From an uncultured Eubacterium sp. (lineage in GTDB: Bacteria > Bacillota > Clostridia > Lachnospirales > Lachnospiraceae): a stretch of DNA of 6,544 nucleotides. A program made the translations under genes and the position numbers. The DNA lies in the NCBI GenBank assembly GCA_905236295.1, contig CAJOQF010000054.1:1-6544 (forward strand), in the 5' to 3' direction. Below the pieces are notes generated by a model that was given only the letters and a program-made list of their open reading frames with translations, was not told the origin of the DNA and searched no databases. Positions 1 through 5,782 of this stretch are shown in pieces. The stretch's first letter is position 1; each line of letters begins with the position of its first letter.

Positions 1-674
1 ATAACGTCGATCCTTATATCCTTTTCATCTATCTCTATCTCAACATCCTCCGCTTCCGGCATAACCGCAACGGAAATCGTAGATGTGTGGATACGTCCGC
101 CCGACTCTGTCTTGGGGATACGCTGTACACGGTGAACTCCGGACTCATACTTCATGATGGAGTATGCATTTGCGCCCTCAACCATGAATGTCACATTCTT
201 CATTCCGCCGATTCCAATCTCCTCACACTCGACGAGCTCAACCTTCCAGTTTCTGCTCTCGGCGTAATGCACATACATTCTGTAGATCTCAGCCGCAAAG
301 AGAGCTGCCTCGTCTCCGCCTGCGCCGGCTCTGATCTCAACAACAACAGTCTTGTCATCATTAGGATCCTTAGGAAGAAGAAGAATCTTGAGCTTGTTCT
401 CGAGTTCTTCCACTGCTGCCTTGGATTCGTTGAGCTCCTCCTTGGCGAGTTCCCTCATCTCCTCGTCGTTTTCCTCCTCAAGGATCTGCAGCGACTCCTC
501 GATGTTTTCTTTTTGCTTTTTGTATTCCTTGTAAGCTTCAACTATCGGAGCAAGATTTGCCTGCTCCTTCATAAGCTTTCTAAAACGGTTTCCATCCGAA
601 GCCACATCAGGCTCGGAGAGTGTATTCATAAGCTCCTCATATTTCATCAGGAGATCTTCAAGTTTATCAAACAT
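1..674 (-). CDS. prfA: Peptide chain release factor 1, N-terminal 224 residues (3' end outside window)
   Basis: RF1 recognises UAA and UAG stop codons in the ribosomal A site and triggers release of the finished protein. The reading frame is open from the ATG to the window edge. Residues 1-100 form a charged, Glu/Lys-rich helical domain. The PCRF-type core follows, with [13 protein letters not shown] at 115-127, HRVQR at 181-185 and the stop-codon-reading tripeptide P187-K188-T189. That is the PxT form typical of RF1; RF2 has SPF. The frame is cut after RIDV (221-224), so the catalytic GGQ, expected about ten residues later, is not visible. About 62% of a typical 355-360 residue protein is present. 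The start is supported by CGGAGG (680-685) five bases upstream. It lies 17 bases behind prmC, whose product modifies RF1, so the two are very probably co-transcribed. Confidence 0.97.
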   Translation of the reverse strand, partial: MFDKLEDLLMKYEELMNTLSEPDVASDGNRFRKLMKEQANLAPIVEAYKEYKKQKENIEESLQILEEENDEEMRELAKEELNESKAAVEELENKLKILLLPKDPNDDKTVVVEIRAGAGGDEAALFAAEIYRMYVHYAESRNWKVELVECEEIGIGGMKNVTFMVEGANAYSIMKYESGVHRVQRIPKTESGGRIHTSTISVAVMPEAEDVEIEIDEKDIRIDV

Positions 675-691
675 CTTTGCCTCCGTAAAAT

Positions 692-1564
692 TTAATTGAT
701 ATATTTTGCAGATACGACACGCTCTAAACCGGCGAGATCCCTGTGTATCTCCACCTGCGAAAAACCTGCCTCTATAAAAAGGCTCAACACGTCTGCTCCC
801 TGATCGCATCCGATCTCGAACAGTACAGTACCGCCCCTGTTTAAGAACGACGGGGCTTCCTTTATTATCCTTCTGTAAAAGATCAATCCGTCCTCTCCGC
901 CATCCAAGGCATTTAAGGGATCGTATTCTCTCACTTCTCTGTCAAGCTTTGCAATATCTTCGCTTTTAATATATGGCGGATTGGAAACTATTATATCATA
1001 TTTTTTGTCCACCTGCTCAAAAATATCGCTCTTGAAAAAATTAATTTTGGCTTCATGCAGTTTGGCATTTTCCTCGGCAATCGACAGAGCAGCCTCTGAA
1101 ATGTCACTGGCATCCACGCAAATATTCCTGCCGGCAAGCTCCAGTCCAAGAGTTATGGCAATGCATCCCGAACCGGTACACATATCGAGTATGGATAATC
1201 CTTTTGAATCACCACCGGCCGTGCCAAGATAATCTCTTCGAATTGACTTTAGCGTTCTCTCTACCAAAACCTCAGTGTCAAATCGCGGCACCAGCACATC
1301 GCCGTTTACTATAAATCGTCTTCCGAAGAAGTACGCCTCCCCGAGTATATGCTGCATCGGCACGCGCTGCTGTCTTCTATTTGTCATATCAAGCATCTTG
1401 TCGACATCAGTTTTTGCAAGATCATCATCCATATGTGCATAATATCCGGCTTTTGTAACTCCTGTTACGTGAGAAAAAATAAGCCATGCATCCGATTCAA
1501 AATCTTCTATCCCCGCATCCGACAAAATGCCCTTTATTTTCGCGAAAACTTCCGAATATTTCAT
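692..1564 (-). CDS. prmC: Release factor glutamine methyltransferase PrmC (HemK)
   Basis: PrmC transfers a methyl group from S-adenosylmethionine to the side-chain amide of the glutamine in the GGQ motif of release factors, which improves termination. The 290 residues match the family's usual 275-290. A helical N-terminal substrate-binding domain covers about 1-75, and a Rossmann-like methyltransferase domain follows. Visible motifs are LVPRFDTE (91-98; many relatives have RPDTE or RQDTE), the SAM-binding loop LDMCTGSGC (126-134) and the catalytic NPPY (195-198), followed by IKSEDI. The ATG overlaps the YqhQ stop in an ATGA junction, and no good ribosome binding site lies in front, so translation is probably coupled to the upstream gene. 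Next downstream is prfA, encoding its substrate, an arrangement common in bacteria. Confidence 0.97.
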   Translation of the reverse strand: MKYSEVFAKIKGILSDAGIEDFESDAWLIFSHVTGVTKAGYYAHMDDDLAKTDVDKMLDMTNRRQQRVPMQHILGEAYFFGRRFIVNGDVLVPRFDTEVLVERTLKSIRRDYLGTAGGDSKGLSILDMCTGSGCIAITLGLELAGRNICVDASDISEAALSIAEENAKLHEAKINFFKSDIFEQVDKKYDIIVSNPPYIKSEDIAKLDREVREYDPLNALDGGEDGLIFYRRIIKEAPSFLNRGGTVLFEIGCDQGADVLSLFIEAGFSQVEIHRDLAGLERVVSAKYIN

Positions 1565-2499
1565 TTTATATCACAGCAGGTCTCATCCCCTGCTTCATTG
1601 TAGTTTTTAAGAAACTCTTTCCAGTCAAACACAGCATTTACCGATGCAATACCTACCTCGATCTGGTCATCATCAGGCTCGCGCGTTGTAAGCTTTTGCA
1701 GTGCGAGTCCGGGTTTGTTTATCAGATTAACAAACCAGTTGTCATATCTGCCGGCAAGCCTGATAAACTCATAGGAAACTCCGGCGACCACAGGTATCAG
1801 AACAATTCTGTACAAGAGTTTCATCGCCTGCGAGTCAACCTGGATCAACAGGAAAAATATTACAGTTACGATCATTACAATAAGAAGGAAGTTCGTTCCG
1901 CATCTCTTGTGAAATCTCGTAGACTTTCTCACATTTTCCACATTCAGCTCAAGCCCCGACTCAATACAGTTTATGCATTTATGCTCTGCACCGTGATACA
2001 TAAAGGTTCTCTGGATGTCTTTCATCCTTGATATAAGCAGCATATATCCGAAAAATATCACAAGTCTTAAAACTGCTTCTATAAAAGATATTACCCTGTC
2101 TGAAGCAATATACTTTTGAAATATCTGTGAAATATAAAACGGCGCGATCATAAATATTCCGATCGCTATCACGAGAGAGATTATAAGTGTAGCTCCCATG
2201 ATCGCATTTTCCTTGCGCTTTTCCGTACTGCTCTTCTCACGCTTCGGATCTTCATCTTCAAAAAACGATGCGGAAAACATAAGCGAAGACAGTCCGAGGT
2301 AGAGTGAATCGATAAAGCTGATCACCCCTCTGACTAACGGTATCCTGGATGTCACATCGTTTTTCCCGATGCCCTTGTATTTTTTCTTTTCTACTTCGAT
2401 CTCCCCGTTTTCGAGTCGCACCGCAACGGCATACTCATCACCGCCGCGCATCATCACGCCCTCCATAACGGCCTGACCGCCAATGCCCGAATACTTCAT
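1561..2499 (-). CDS. YqhQ-like DUF1385 integral membrane protein, function unknown
   Basis: This 312-residue protein belongs to the DUF1385 family, which includes B. subtilis YqhQ; its biochemical role is not known to me. The family signature GGQAVMEGVMMRG spans 7-19. IPLVRG is at 53-58, YHGAEHK at 168-174 and CGTNF at 200-204. Hydrophobic segments at about 101-122, 137-157, 203-220 and 229-247 suggest four membrane helices; a charged stretch at 81-98 precedes the first. The C-terminal part is soluble, includes LTTREPDDDQIEVGI (270-284) and ends with a Cys-Cys pair near the terminus (CCDIK). The ATG at 2499 was chosen because AGGAGGT lies directly before it and because family members begin close to the GGQAVMEG motif. 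An upstream in-frame TTG at 2514 overlaps that ribosome binding site. The stop overlaps the prmC start by 4 nt. Confidence 0.93.
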   Translation of the reverse strand: MKYSGIGGQAVMEGVMMRGGDEYAVAVRLENGEIEVEKKKYKGIGKNDVTSRIPLVRGVISFIDSLYLGLSSLMFSASFFEDEDPKREKSSTEKRKENAIMGATLIISLVIAIGIFMIAPFYISQIFQKYIASDRVISFIEAVLRLVIFFGYMLLISRMKDIQRTFMYHGAEHKCINCIESGLELNVENVRKSTRFHKRCGTNFLLIVMIVTVIFFLLIQVDSQAMKLLYRIVLIPVVAGVSYEFIRLAGRYDNWFVNLINKPGLALQKLTTREPDDDQIEVGIASVNAVFDWKEFLKNYNEAGDETCCDIK

Positions 2500-2503
2500 A
2501 CGT

Positions 2504-2510
2504 ACCTCCT
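2504..2510 (-). promoter_or_regulatory. Ribosome binding site that fixes the YqhQ start
   Basis: The minus strand reads AGGAGGT, then ACGT, then ATG. This near-perfect anti-SD match makes the ATG at 2499 the start. It argues against the in-frame TTG at 2514, whose reading frame would run through this site. Confidence 0.85.
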
Positions 2511-2516
2511 GCAAGA

Positions 2517-2549
2517 TAAAGAAAAAGGTCAGGAAAAAATCCCAACCTT
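2517..2549 (-). terminator. Candidate intrinsic terminator after rpmE
   Basis: On the minus strand, AAGGTTGGGA pairs with TCCTGACCTT around a TTTTT loop: ten base pairs including two adjacent G-U wobbles. A U-rich tail (TTTCTTT) follows. On the plus strand the wobbles become A-C mismatches, so the hairpin fits minus-strand RNA better, which matches the gene direction. It lies between the rpmE stop and the YqhQ ribosome binding site. I see no clear promoter after it, so the downstream genes probably depend on read-through. Strength is uncertain because the GC content of the stem is modest. Confidence 0.55.
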
Positions 2550-2571
2550 AAATCTCCTTTGCATCGAACAA

Positions 2572-2778
2572 TTAGTCGTTCTTTAAGCCATACTTTCTGT
2601 TGAACTTGTCTATACGTCCGCGAGCCTGTGTTGACTTCTGCTGACCTGTATAGAACGGATGGCACTTAGAACAGATCTCCACGTGGATATCTTCCTTTGT
2701 GGAACCGGTTGTAAATGTGTTGCCACAGTTACATGTAACAGTTGCCTGATAATAATCCGGATGTATTCCCTCTCTCAT
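2572..2778 (-). CDS. rpmE: 50S ribosomal protein L31, zinc-binding (C+) type
   Basis: L31 is a small protein of the large ribosomal subunit located at the interface with the 30S head. The 68 residues are close to the B. subtilis (66) and E. coli (70) lengths. The N-terminus [10 protein letters not shown] is typical. Four cysteines, C16, C18, C36 and C39, in the CNCG and CSKCHPF contexts, form the zinc site that marks the C+ form. The zinc-free paralogue often induced under zinc limitation lacks these. The conserved tail [11 protein letters not shown] is at 55-65. The start at 2778 follows GAGGTG by six bases. A GTG at 2787, three codons upstream, is part of that ribosome binding site and is not favoured. 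The gene appears to have its own promoter and a structured leader, and it heads the group with YqhQ, prmC and prfA. Confidence 0.97.
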   Translation of the reverse strand: MREGIHPDYYQATVTCNCGNTFTTGSTKEDIHVEICSKCHPFYTGQQKSTQARGRIDKFNRKYGLKND

Positions 2779-2784
2779 TGATTT

Positions 2785-2790
2785 CACCTC
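2785..2790 (-). promoter_or_regulatory. Ribosome binding site that fixes the rpmE start
   Basis: The minus strand reads GAGGTG, AAATCA, ATG. The GTG inside this site is in frame with rpmE and could be mistaken for a start. Spacing and family N-termini favour the ATG at 2778. Confidence 0.85.
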
Positions 2791-2818
2791 ACATATTTTA
2801 ATCTTATTAGTAGTCTGC

Positions 2819-2861
2819 GCCGTTCAAAACATGCCGAATTTCGCATCATCATCTGAACAGC
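2819..2861 (-). promoter_or_regulatory. Stem-loop in the rpmE 5' leader, candidate ribosomal-protein leader
   Basis: In minus-strand RNA, GCUGUUCA (2861-2854) pairs with UGAACGGC (2826-2819): eight base pairs with one G-U. Inside it, AUGC (2846-2843) pairs with GCAU (2834-2831) across an asymmetric internal loop. The stem begins where the predicted rpmE transcript should start (about 2861) and ends about 40 bases before the rpmE start codon. Structured leaders through which L31 may control its own synthesis have been proposed for Firmicutes. The position and size fit, but I cannot confirm that this matches that consensus. Confidence 0.45.
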
Positions 2862-2867
2862 TTTTTA

Positions 2868-2896
2868 AGATTACCATATTTTCTATCACAATGCAA
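2868..2896 (-). promoter_or_regulatory. Candidate sigma-A promoter for rpmE
   Basis: On the minus strand there is a weak -35 box TTGCAT (2896-2891), a 17-base spacer and a -10 box TAATCT (2873-2868). An extended TG element (TGG) directly precedes the -10. The expected start is near 2861, giving a leader of about 83 bases. The hexamers are imperfect; the exact spacing, the extended -10 and the location before a ribosomal protein gene support it. Confidence 0.5.
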
Positions 2897-2911
2897 CAAA
2901 AACTTTTTGTT
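2895..2911. repeat. 17-base A/T palindrome at the DAHP synthase 3' end
   Basis: AACAAAAA and TTTTTGTT flank a single central C (plus strand) as a perfect inverted repeat. It starts next to the DAHP synthase stop codon and overlaps the -35 region of the candidate rpmE promoter. As RNA it would be a weak A-U hairpin, so it is at best a poor terminator. It could be a protein-binding site or simply low-complexity sequence. Confidence 0.35.
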
Positions 2912-2912
2912 T

Positions 2913-3941
2913 TTAGCACTTCTCTGCGATAGTATATAATAACTTCTCTGACTCCTCCCAGCCGAGGCAGGGATCAGTGATAGATTTTCCGTAAACATGC
3001 TCTGAAATCTTCTGACTTCCGGGTTCGATATAACTCTCTATCATAACACCCTTTACAAGGTCATGAATGTCCTTTGACATCGTGCGGTTGTGAAGAACCT
3101 CATCTACGATCCTGACCTGTTCCCTGTACTGCTTGTTTGAATTTGAATGGTTAGCATCCACTATACAAGCCTTGTTTACCAGATCCATCTGATTGTACAT
3201 GTTGTTGAGGATTATTAGCTCCTCGTAATGATAGTTCGGCATGCTGTTTCCCTTTTTATTAACCGAACCTCTCAAAATCACATGGGTGAGTTCATTTCCG
3301 TCTGTGCTGACCTCGTATCCTCTGTATGAGAATATGTGCGGATGCTGGGCTGCGTAGACTGAGTTAAGCATTACCGAGAAGTCTCCGGAAGTAGGATTCT
3401 TCATTCCGCTTGCCACATCAAATCCGCTGACCGTAAGTCTGTGGAACTGATCTTCCACCGAACGGGCTCCGATCGCCACATAGGACAAAAGATCCTCAAC
3501 GTAGACGTAATTTTCCGGATAGAGCATCTCATCTGCCGGCGAAAGTCCTGTCTCATTCATAGCGCGAACCATCATATGTCTCATCGCTATAAGTCCTTCC
3601 CTGAGATCCGGTTCTTTTTCAGGGTCAGGCTGACTTGTGATACCCTTGTAGCCCTCACCTGTTGTTCTAGGTTTTCCGGTGTAAATCCTCGGTATAATAA
3701 GAAGCTTATCCTTTACCTTTTCATTTACCTTTGCAAGTCTGTGGACATAATCTATGACCGCTTCCTCATTATCTGCGGAACACGGTCCGATAAGAACGAT
3801 AAAACGATCATCCTTACCTGTTAAAATATCGCGAATAACAACGTCTCTTTCTTTTTTTGATCGTACAGCCTCCTTGCTGAGCGGATATTCGCTTTTAATC
3901 TCATCCGGTGACGGAAGCTTGTCTTTGTATGTAAAACTCAT
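2913..3941 (-). CDS. aroF: 3-deoxy-D-arabino-heptulosonate 7-phosphate (DAHP) synthase, class I-alpha
   Basis: This enzyme condenses phosphoenolpyruvate and erythrose 4-phosphate, the first committed step of the shikimate pathway. The 342 residues and motif order match the AroF/G/H (I-alpha) group; the choice among these paralogue symbols is arbitrary. Metal ligands can be placed at C54 (IGPCS), H265 (DANHSN), E302 (VMIESYIEPG) and D323 (SITDPCLGWE). They correspond to C61, H268, E302 and D326 of E. coli AroG. Phosphate and substrate residues include KPRTT (90-94), GAR (158-160), K181 and LRG (223-225). Enzymes of this group are usually feedback-inhibited by an aromatic amino acid; which one cannot be read here. 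AGGAGG (3953-3958) overlaps the stop of the upstream dehydrogenase gene and lies 11 bases before the ATG, so the two genes form one unit. No strong terminator follows. Confidence 0.96.
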   Translation of the reverse strand: MSFTYKDKLPSPDEIKSEYPLSKEAVRSKKERDVVIRDILTGKDDRFIVLIGPCSADNEEAVIDYVHRLAKVNEKVKDKLLIIPRIYTGKPRTTGEGYKGITSQPDPEKEPDLREGLIAMRHMMVRAMNETGLSPADEMLYPENYVYVEDLLSYVAIGARSVEDQFHRLTVSGFDVASGMKNPTSGDFSVMLNSVYAAQHPHIFSYRGYEVSTDGNELTHVILRGSVNKKGNSMPNYHYEELIILNNMYNQMDLVNKACIVDANHSNSNKQYREQVRIVDEVLHNRTMSKDIHDLVKGVMIESYIEPGSQKISEHVYGKSITDPCLGWEESEKLLYTIAEKC

Positions 3942-3956
3942 TTTTATTAAATCCTC

Positions 3957-4814
3957 CTAAACAAACAATTCATTTTTAATCTTTTCCGCCGGCATCTCAC
4001 ATCCGGTCCAGCATTCAAATGAAGCTGCGCCCTGATACAAAAGCATGTACATCCCGTTCATGGTAGGATGTCCCGATGCTTTTGCTGCTTTAAGCATTTT
4101 TGTTTGTCTTGGATGGTATATAATATCAGTAACTATAAGCTCCGGATCATATTCGCTAAAATCTTCGATCAAAGCATTGTCTGTATCCGGTTCCATTCCA
4201 ACGTTTGTCGCATTGTTGATCAATGCGCTGTCTTCTATAGAAGACTTAAGGCACGAACGATCAGCGATGTCGCTTACCACAACCTCGCAATCAGTCTCAT
4301 TTGTTATGCCGGCCGCAAATTCGAGCGCCGGCTTCATAAATCGTTCCTGCTCAAACATATATATCTTTTTGACTCCATCCAAAGCGGCCTGGGCACAGAT
4401 TGCCTTTGCAGCGCCCCCCGCTCCGAGCATAGTCATATTCTTACCTATAATATCAAAACCCGCGTCTTTAAGAGACTGCATATAACCGATGCCGTCAGTT
4501 GTGTGTCCTACCAGGTGTCCGTCTTCATTGATAACTGTATTAACAGCGCCGGTAAGCTTTGATGCAATCGTAAGCTCATCCATATATTCAATTACAGCCA
4601 CCTTGTGCGGCATCGTGAGATTAAAACCTCTAATCCCACAATTTTTAAGTCCTATAACTGCACTGCCGAGATTTTCGGGTAAAACATCAAGAGCCAGATA
4701 TCTATAATCCAGCCCCAGTAAGTCAAACGCCATATTATGCATAGCCGGTGAAATTGAATGTGCCACCGGATGTCCGAGCAGCGCCGTCAGGCGCGTAGTT
4801 CCACTAATTTCCAT
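3957..4814 (-). CDS. aroE: Shikimate dehydrogenase (AroE family, YdiB-like)
   Basis: The enzyme reversibly reduces 3-dehydroshikimate to shikimate with a nicotinamide cofactor. Shikimate-site residues are visible: S20 and S22 (HSISPAMHN), catalytic K71 (TMPHK), N92 (GAVNT), D107 (TTDG) and Q261 (LYQGA). The dinucleotide loop GAGGAAKA is at 131-138. The C-terminal half resembles E. coli YdiB (quinate/shikimate dehydrogenase) more than classical AroE, for example NETDC at 172-176, VGMEP at 205-209 and the WTG near the end. The loop after the second Rossmann strand reads FEQER (154-158). It lacks the NRT/NRR that binds the NADP 2'-phosphate and has acidic E155 instead, so NAD may be preferred (inference). 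The ATG at 4814 gives 285 residues and the expected N-terminus. The frame stays open further upstream, but that part is AT-rich and hydrophobic. No proper ribosome binding site precedes the ATG. Confidence 0.93.
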   Translation of the reverse strand: MEISGTTRLTALLGHPVAHSISPAMHNMAFDLLGLDYRYLALDVLPENLGSAVIGLKNCGIRGFNLTMPHKVAVIEYMDELTIASKLTGAVNTVINEDGHLVGHTTDGIGYMQSLKDAGFDIIGKNMTMLGAGGAAKAICAQAALDGVKKIYMFEQERFMKPALEFAAGITNETDCEVVVSDIADRSCLKSSIEDSALINNATNVGMEPDTDNALIEDFSEYDPELIVTDIIYHPRQTKMLKAAKASGHPTMNGMYMLLYQGAASFECWTGCEMPAEKIKNELFV

Positions 4815-4821
4815 GTCTTCT

Positions 4822-4850
4822 ATCTTATGACTTATCTTAATATGTGTCAA
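4822..4850 (-). promoter_or_regulatory. Sigma-A type promoter for the dehydrogenase / DAHP synthase unit
   Basis: On the minus strand there is a consensus -35 TTGACA (4850-4845), a 17-base spacer and a -10 TAAGAT (4827-4822; 4 of 6 matches). The -10 ends only seven bases before the ATG at 4814, so the expected start, about 4816-4814, falls on or next to the start codon. Confidence 0.6.
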
Positions 4851-4896
4851 GAAAGTATTTGAAATAAAGATAAAAAAAATCAAGAAAAAATTTAAT

Positions 4897-4908
4897 ATTG
4901 TGCACAAT
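4897..4908. promoter_or_regulatory. Perfect 12-base palindrome in the aro divergent region, candidate operator
   Basis: ATTGTGCACAAT is identical on both strands and lies in AT-rich DNA between the leftward dehydrogenase promoter and the rightward aroD promoter. It directly abuts the -35-like TTGTTT of the first aroD promoter candidate. Two-fold symmetry in a divergent promoter region suggests a dimeric regulator. I do not recognise it as a TyrR, CodY or full-length Rex site. Confidence 0.4.
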
Positions 4909-4955
4909 TTGTTTATAAATTAAATAGTGAATATGATTTCATAGTGTGTTATTAT
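4909..4955 (+). promoter_or_regulatory. Candidate promoter region for aroD-aroK (two alternatives)
   Basis: Candidate one: TTGTTT (4909-4914), a 17-base spacer and TATGAT (4932-4937; 5 of 6). Candidate two: an extended -10, TGT plus TATTAT (4947-4955), with only a poor -35 (GTGAAT, 4927-4932). The expected starts are near 4944 or 4962, giving leaders of about 45 or 26 bases to the aroD ATG. Sequence alone does not say which is used. Confidence 0.45.
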
Positions 4956-4987
4956 ATAGCAAATATTTTAATAACGAGGAAAGAAAC

Positions 4988-5749
4988 ATGCAAAAACCAA
5001 CTACGATCAAAAACACAACCTTCGGAAGCGGACGTCCCGTTGTATGTGTTTCCGTCACTGCACGCACAGCATTTGATATCATCTCAGAGATCAGAGAACT
5101 CGTGGCAAACAAGGTTCAGATGATAGAGTGGCGTGTTGATTATTTCGAGGGAATCACCGAGGCCAAAAACGTTACGGAGGTTCTAAGCACAGTAAAGCCA
5201 CTGCTTACCGACACTGTATTTTTATTTACATTCAGAACCAAAGAAGAAGGCGGCAACATCACTATCCCCGAGGAGCGGATAATAGAGCTCAACGAAACCG
5301 CCGCAAAAAGTGGGGTGATCGATATAATAGATCTCGAATTCTTCCAGGCTTCTGATTCAAAACGCGAAATAAAACGTTTCAAAGATCTGGGGATTAAGGT
5401 TATAGCCTCACATCACGACTTCGAACAGACTCCCGAAGAGAGTGTCATGAAGATGCTCCTGGAATATATGCGTGAAGGCGGCGCAGATATAGTAAAGCTT
5501 GCCGTGATGCCTCAGAGCTTCGAGGATGTCTTAAGACTCATCTCAGTAACAAATGAAATGCACAACCGCTACAAAGAATTGCCTATAGTAACTATGTCGA
5601 TGGGAAAGCTTGGCATGATCAGTCGAATGTGCGGAGAGATAAGCGGTTCATGCATCACGTTCGGTGCTTACCACACAGCTTCCGCTCCCGGACAGATCAA
5701 CATGAACGATCTCAACACCGTATTGGATATAATACATTCAAATAATTAA
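4988..5749 (+). CDS. aroD: 3-dehydroquinate dehydratase, type I
   Basis: AroD dehydrates 3-dehydroquinate to 3-dehydroshikimate through a Schiff base with a lysine, the third shikimate-pathway step. The 253 residues match the E. coli enzyme (252). Active-site residues fall at the numbering used for the Salmonella/E. coli enzymes: E47 (EWRVD), H143 (SHHDFEQTPE), the Schiff-base lysine K170 (DIVKLAVMP), R213, S232 and Q236 (SAPGQIN). It is a single TIM-barrel domain and cytoplasmic. The ATG at 4988 follows GAGGA (4976-4980) by seven bases. A GTG at 4946 is in frame but lies in the promoter region and would add 14 unrelated residues. Divergent from the dehydrogenase gene whose enzyme uses its product, and followed by aroK after 33 bases, presumably in one transcript. 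E. coli also places ydiB beside aroD. Confidence 0.96.
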   Translation: MQKPTTIKNTTFGSGRPVVCVSVTARTAFDIISEIRELVANKVQMIEWRVDYFEGITEAKNVTEVLSTVKPLLTDTVFLFTFRTKEEGGNITIPEERIIELNETAAKSGVIDIIDLEFFQASDSKREIKRFKDLGIKVIASHHDFEQTPEESVMKMLLEYMREGGADIVKLAVMPQSFEDVLRLISVTNEMHNRYKELPIVTMSMGKLGMISRMCGEISGSCITFGAYHTASAPGQINMNDLNTVLDIIHSNN

Positions 5750-5755
5750 AAAAGC

Positions 5756-5770
5756 GCAATAAAATATTGC
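5756..5770. repeat. Small inverted repeat between aroD and aroK
   Basis: GCAATA and TATTGC flank an AAA loop just before the aroK ribosome binding site (GGAGGT, 5773-5778). In the aroD-aroK direction no U-tract follows, so it should not stop that transcript. It might modestly affect aroK translation or mRNA end stability. It could also be chance in AT-rich DNA. Confidence 0.25.
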
Positions 5771-5782
5771 CCGGAGGTAAAA

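Noticed and set aside
352..534. Serine-rich plus-strand reading frame opposite prfA
   Set aside because: It is the antisense reading of the Glu/Lys-rich helical part of RF1; no ribosome binding site and no recognisable family.
87..695. 202-codon plus-strand reading frame opposite prfA
   Set aside because: It lies wholly over the well-supported prfA frame on the other strand, has Leu/Cys/His-rich composition without motifs, and runs into the prfA start region.
1486..2031. 181-codon plus-strand reading frame over the prmC/YqhQ junction
   Set aside because: Antisense shadow across two recognised genes; no ribosome binding site or protein motif.
4068..4562. 164-codon plus-strand reading frame inside the dehydrogenase gene
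   Set aside because: Antisense shadow of a gene with all catalytic residues in place; Cys-rich composition and no conserved motif.
4815..4907. N-terminal extension of the dehydrogenase reading frame, resembling a hydrophobic signal segment
   Set aside because: The stretch is AT-rich promoter DNA read as Leu/Ile/Phe codons. It contains the TTGACA box and the palindrome, and AroE-family enzymes are cytosolic and begin close to the MEISGTT position.
4815..4987. T-box, riboswitch or leader-peptide attenuator for the aro genes
   Set aside because: The leftward promoter leaves no leader and the rightward leader is at most about 45 bases with no terminator/antiterminator pair or run of aromatic codons.
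5754..5770. Hairpin after aroD as a terminator
   Set aside because: The U-tract needed for termination is present only on the minus strand, where no gene is transcribed towards it past the strong terminator at 6303-6335. The aroD-aroK gap is also only 33 bases.
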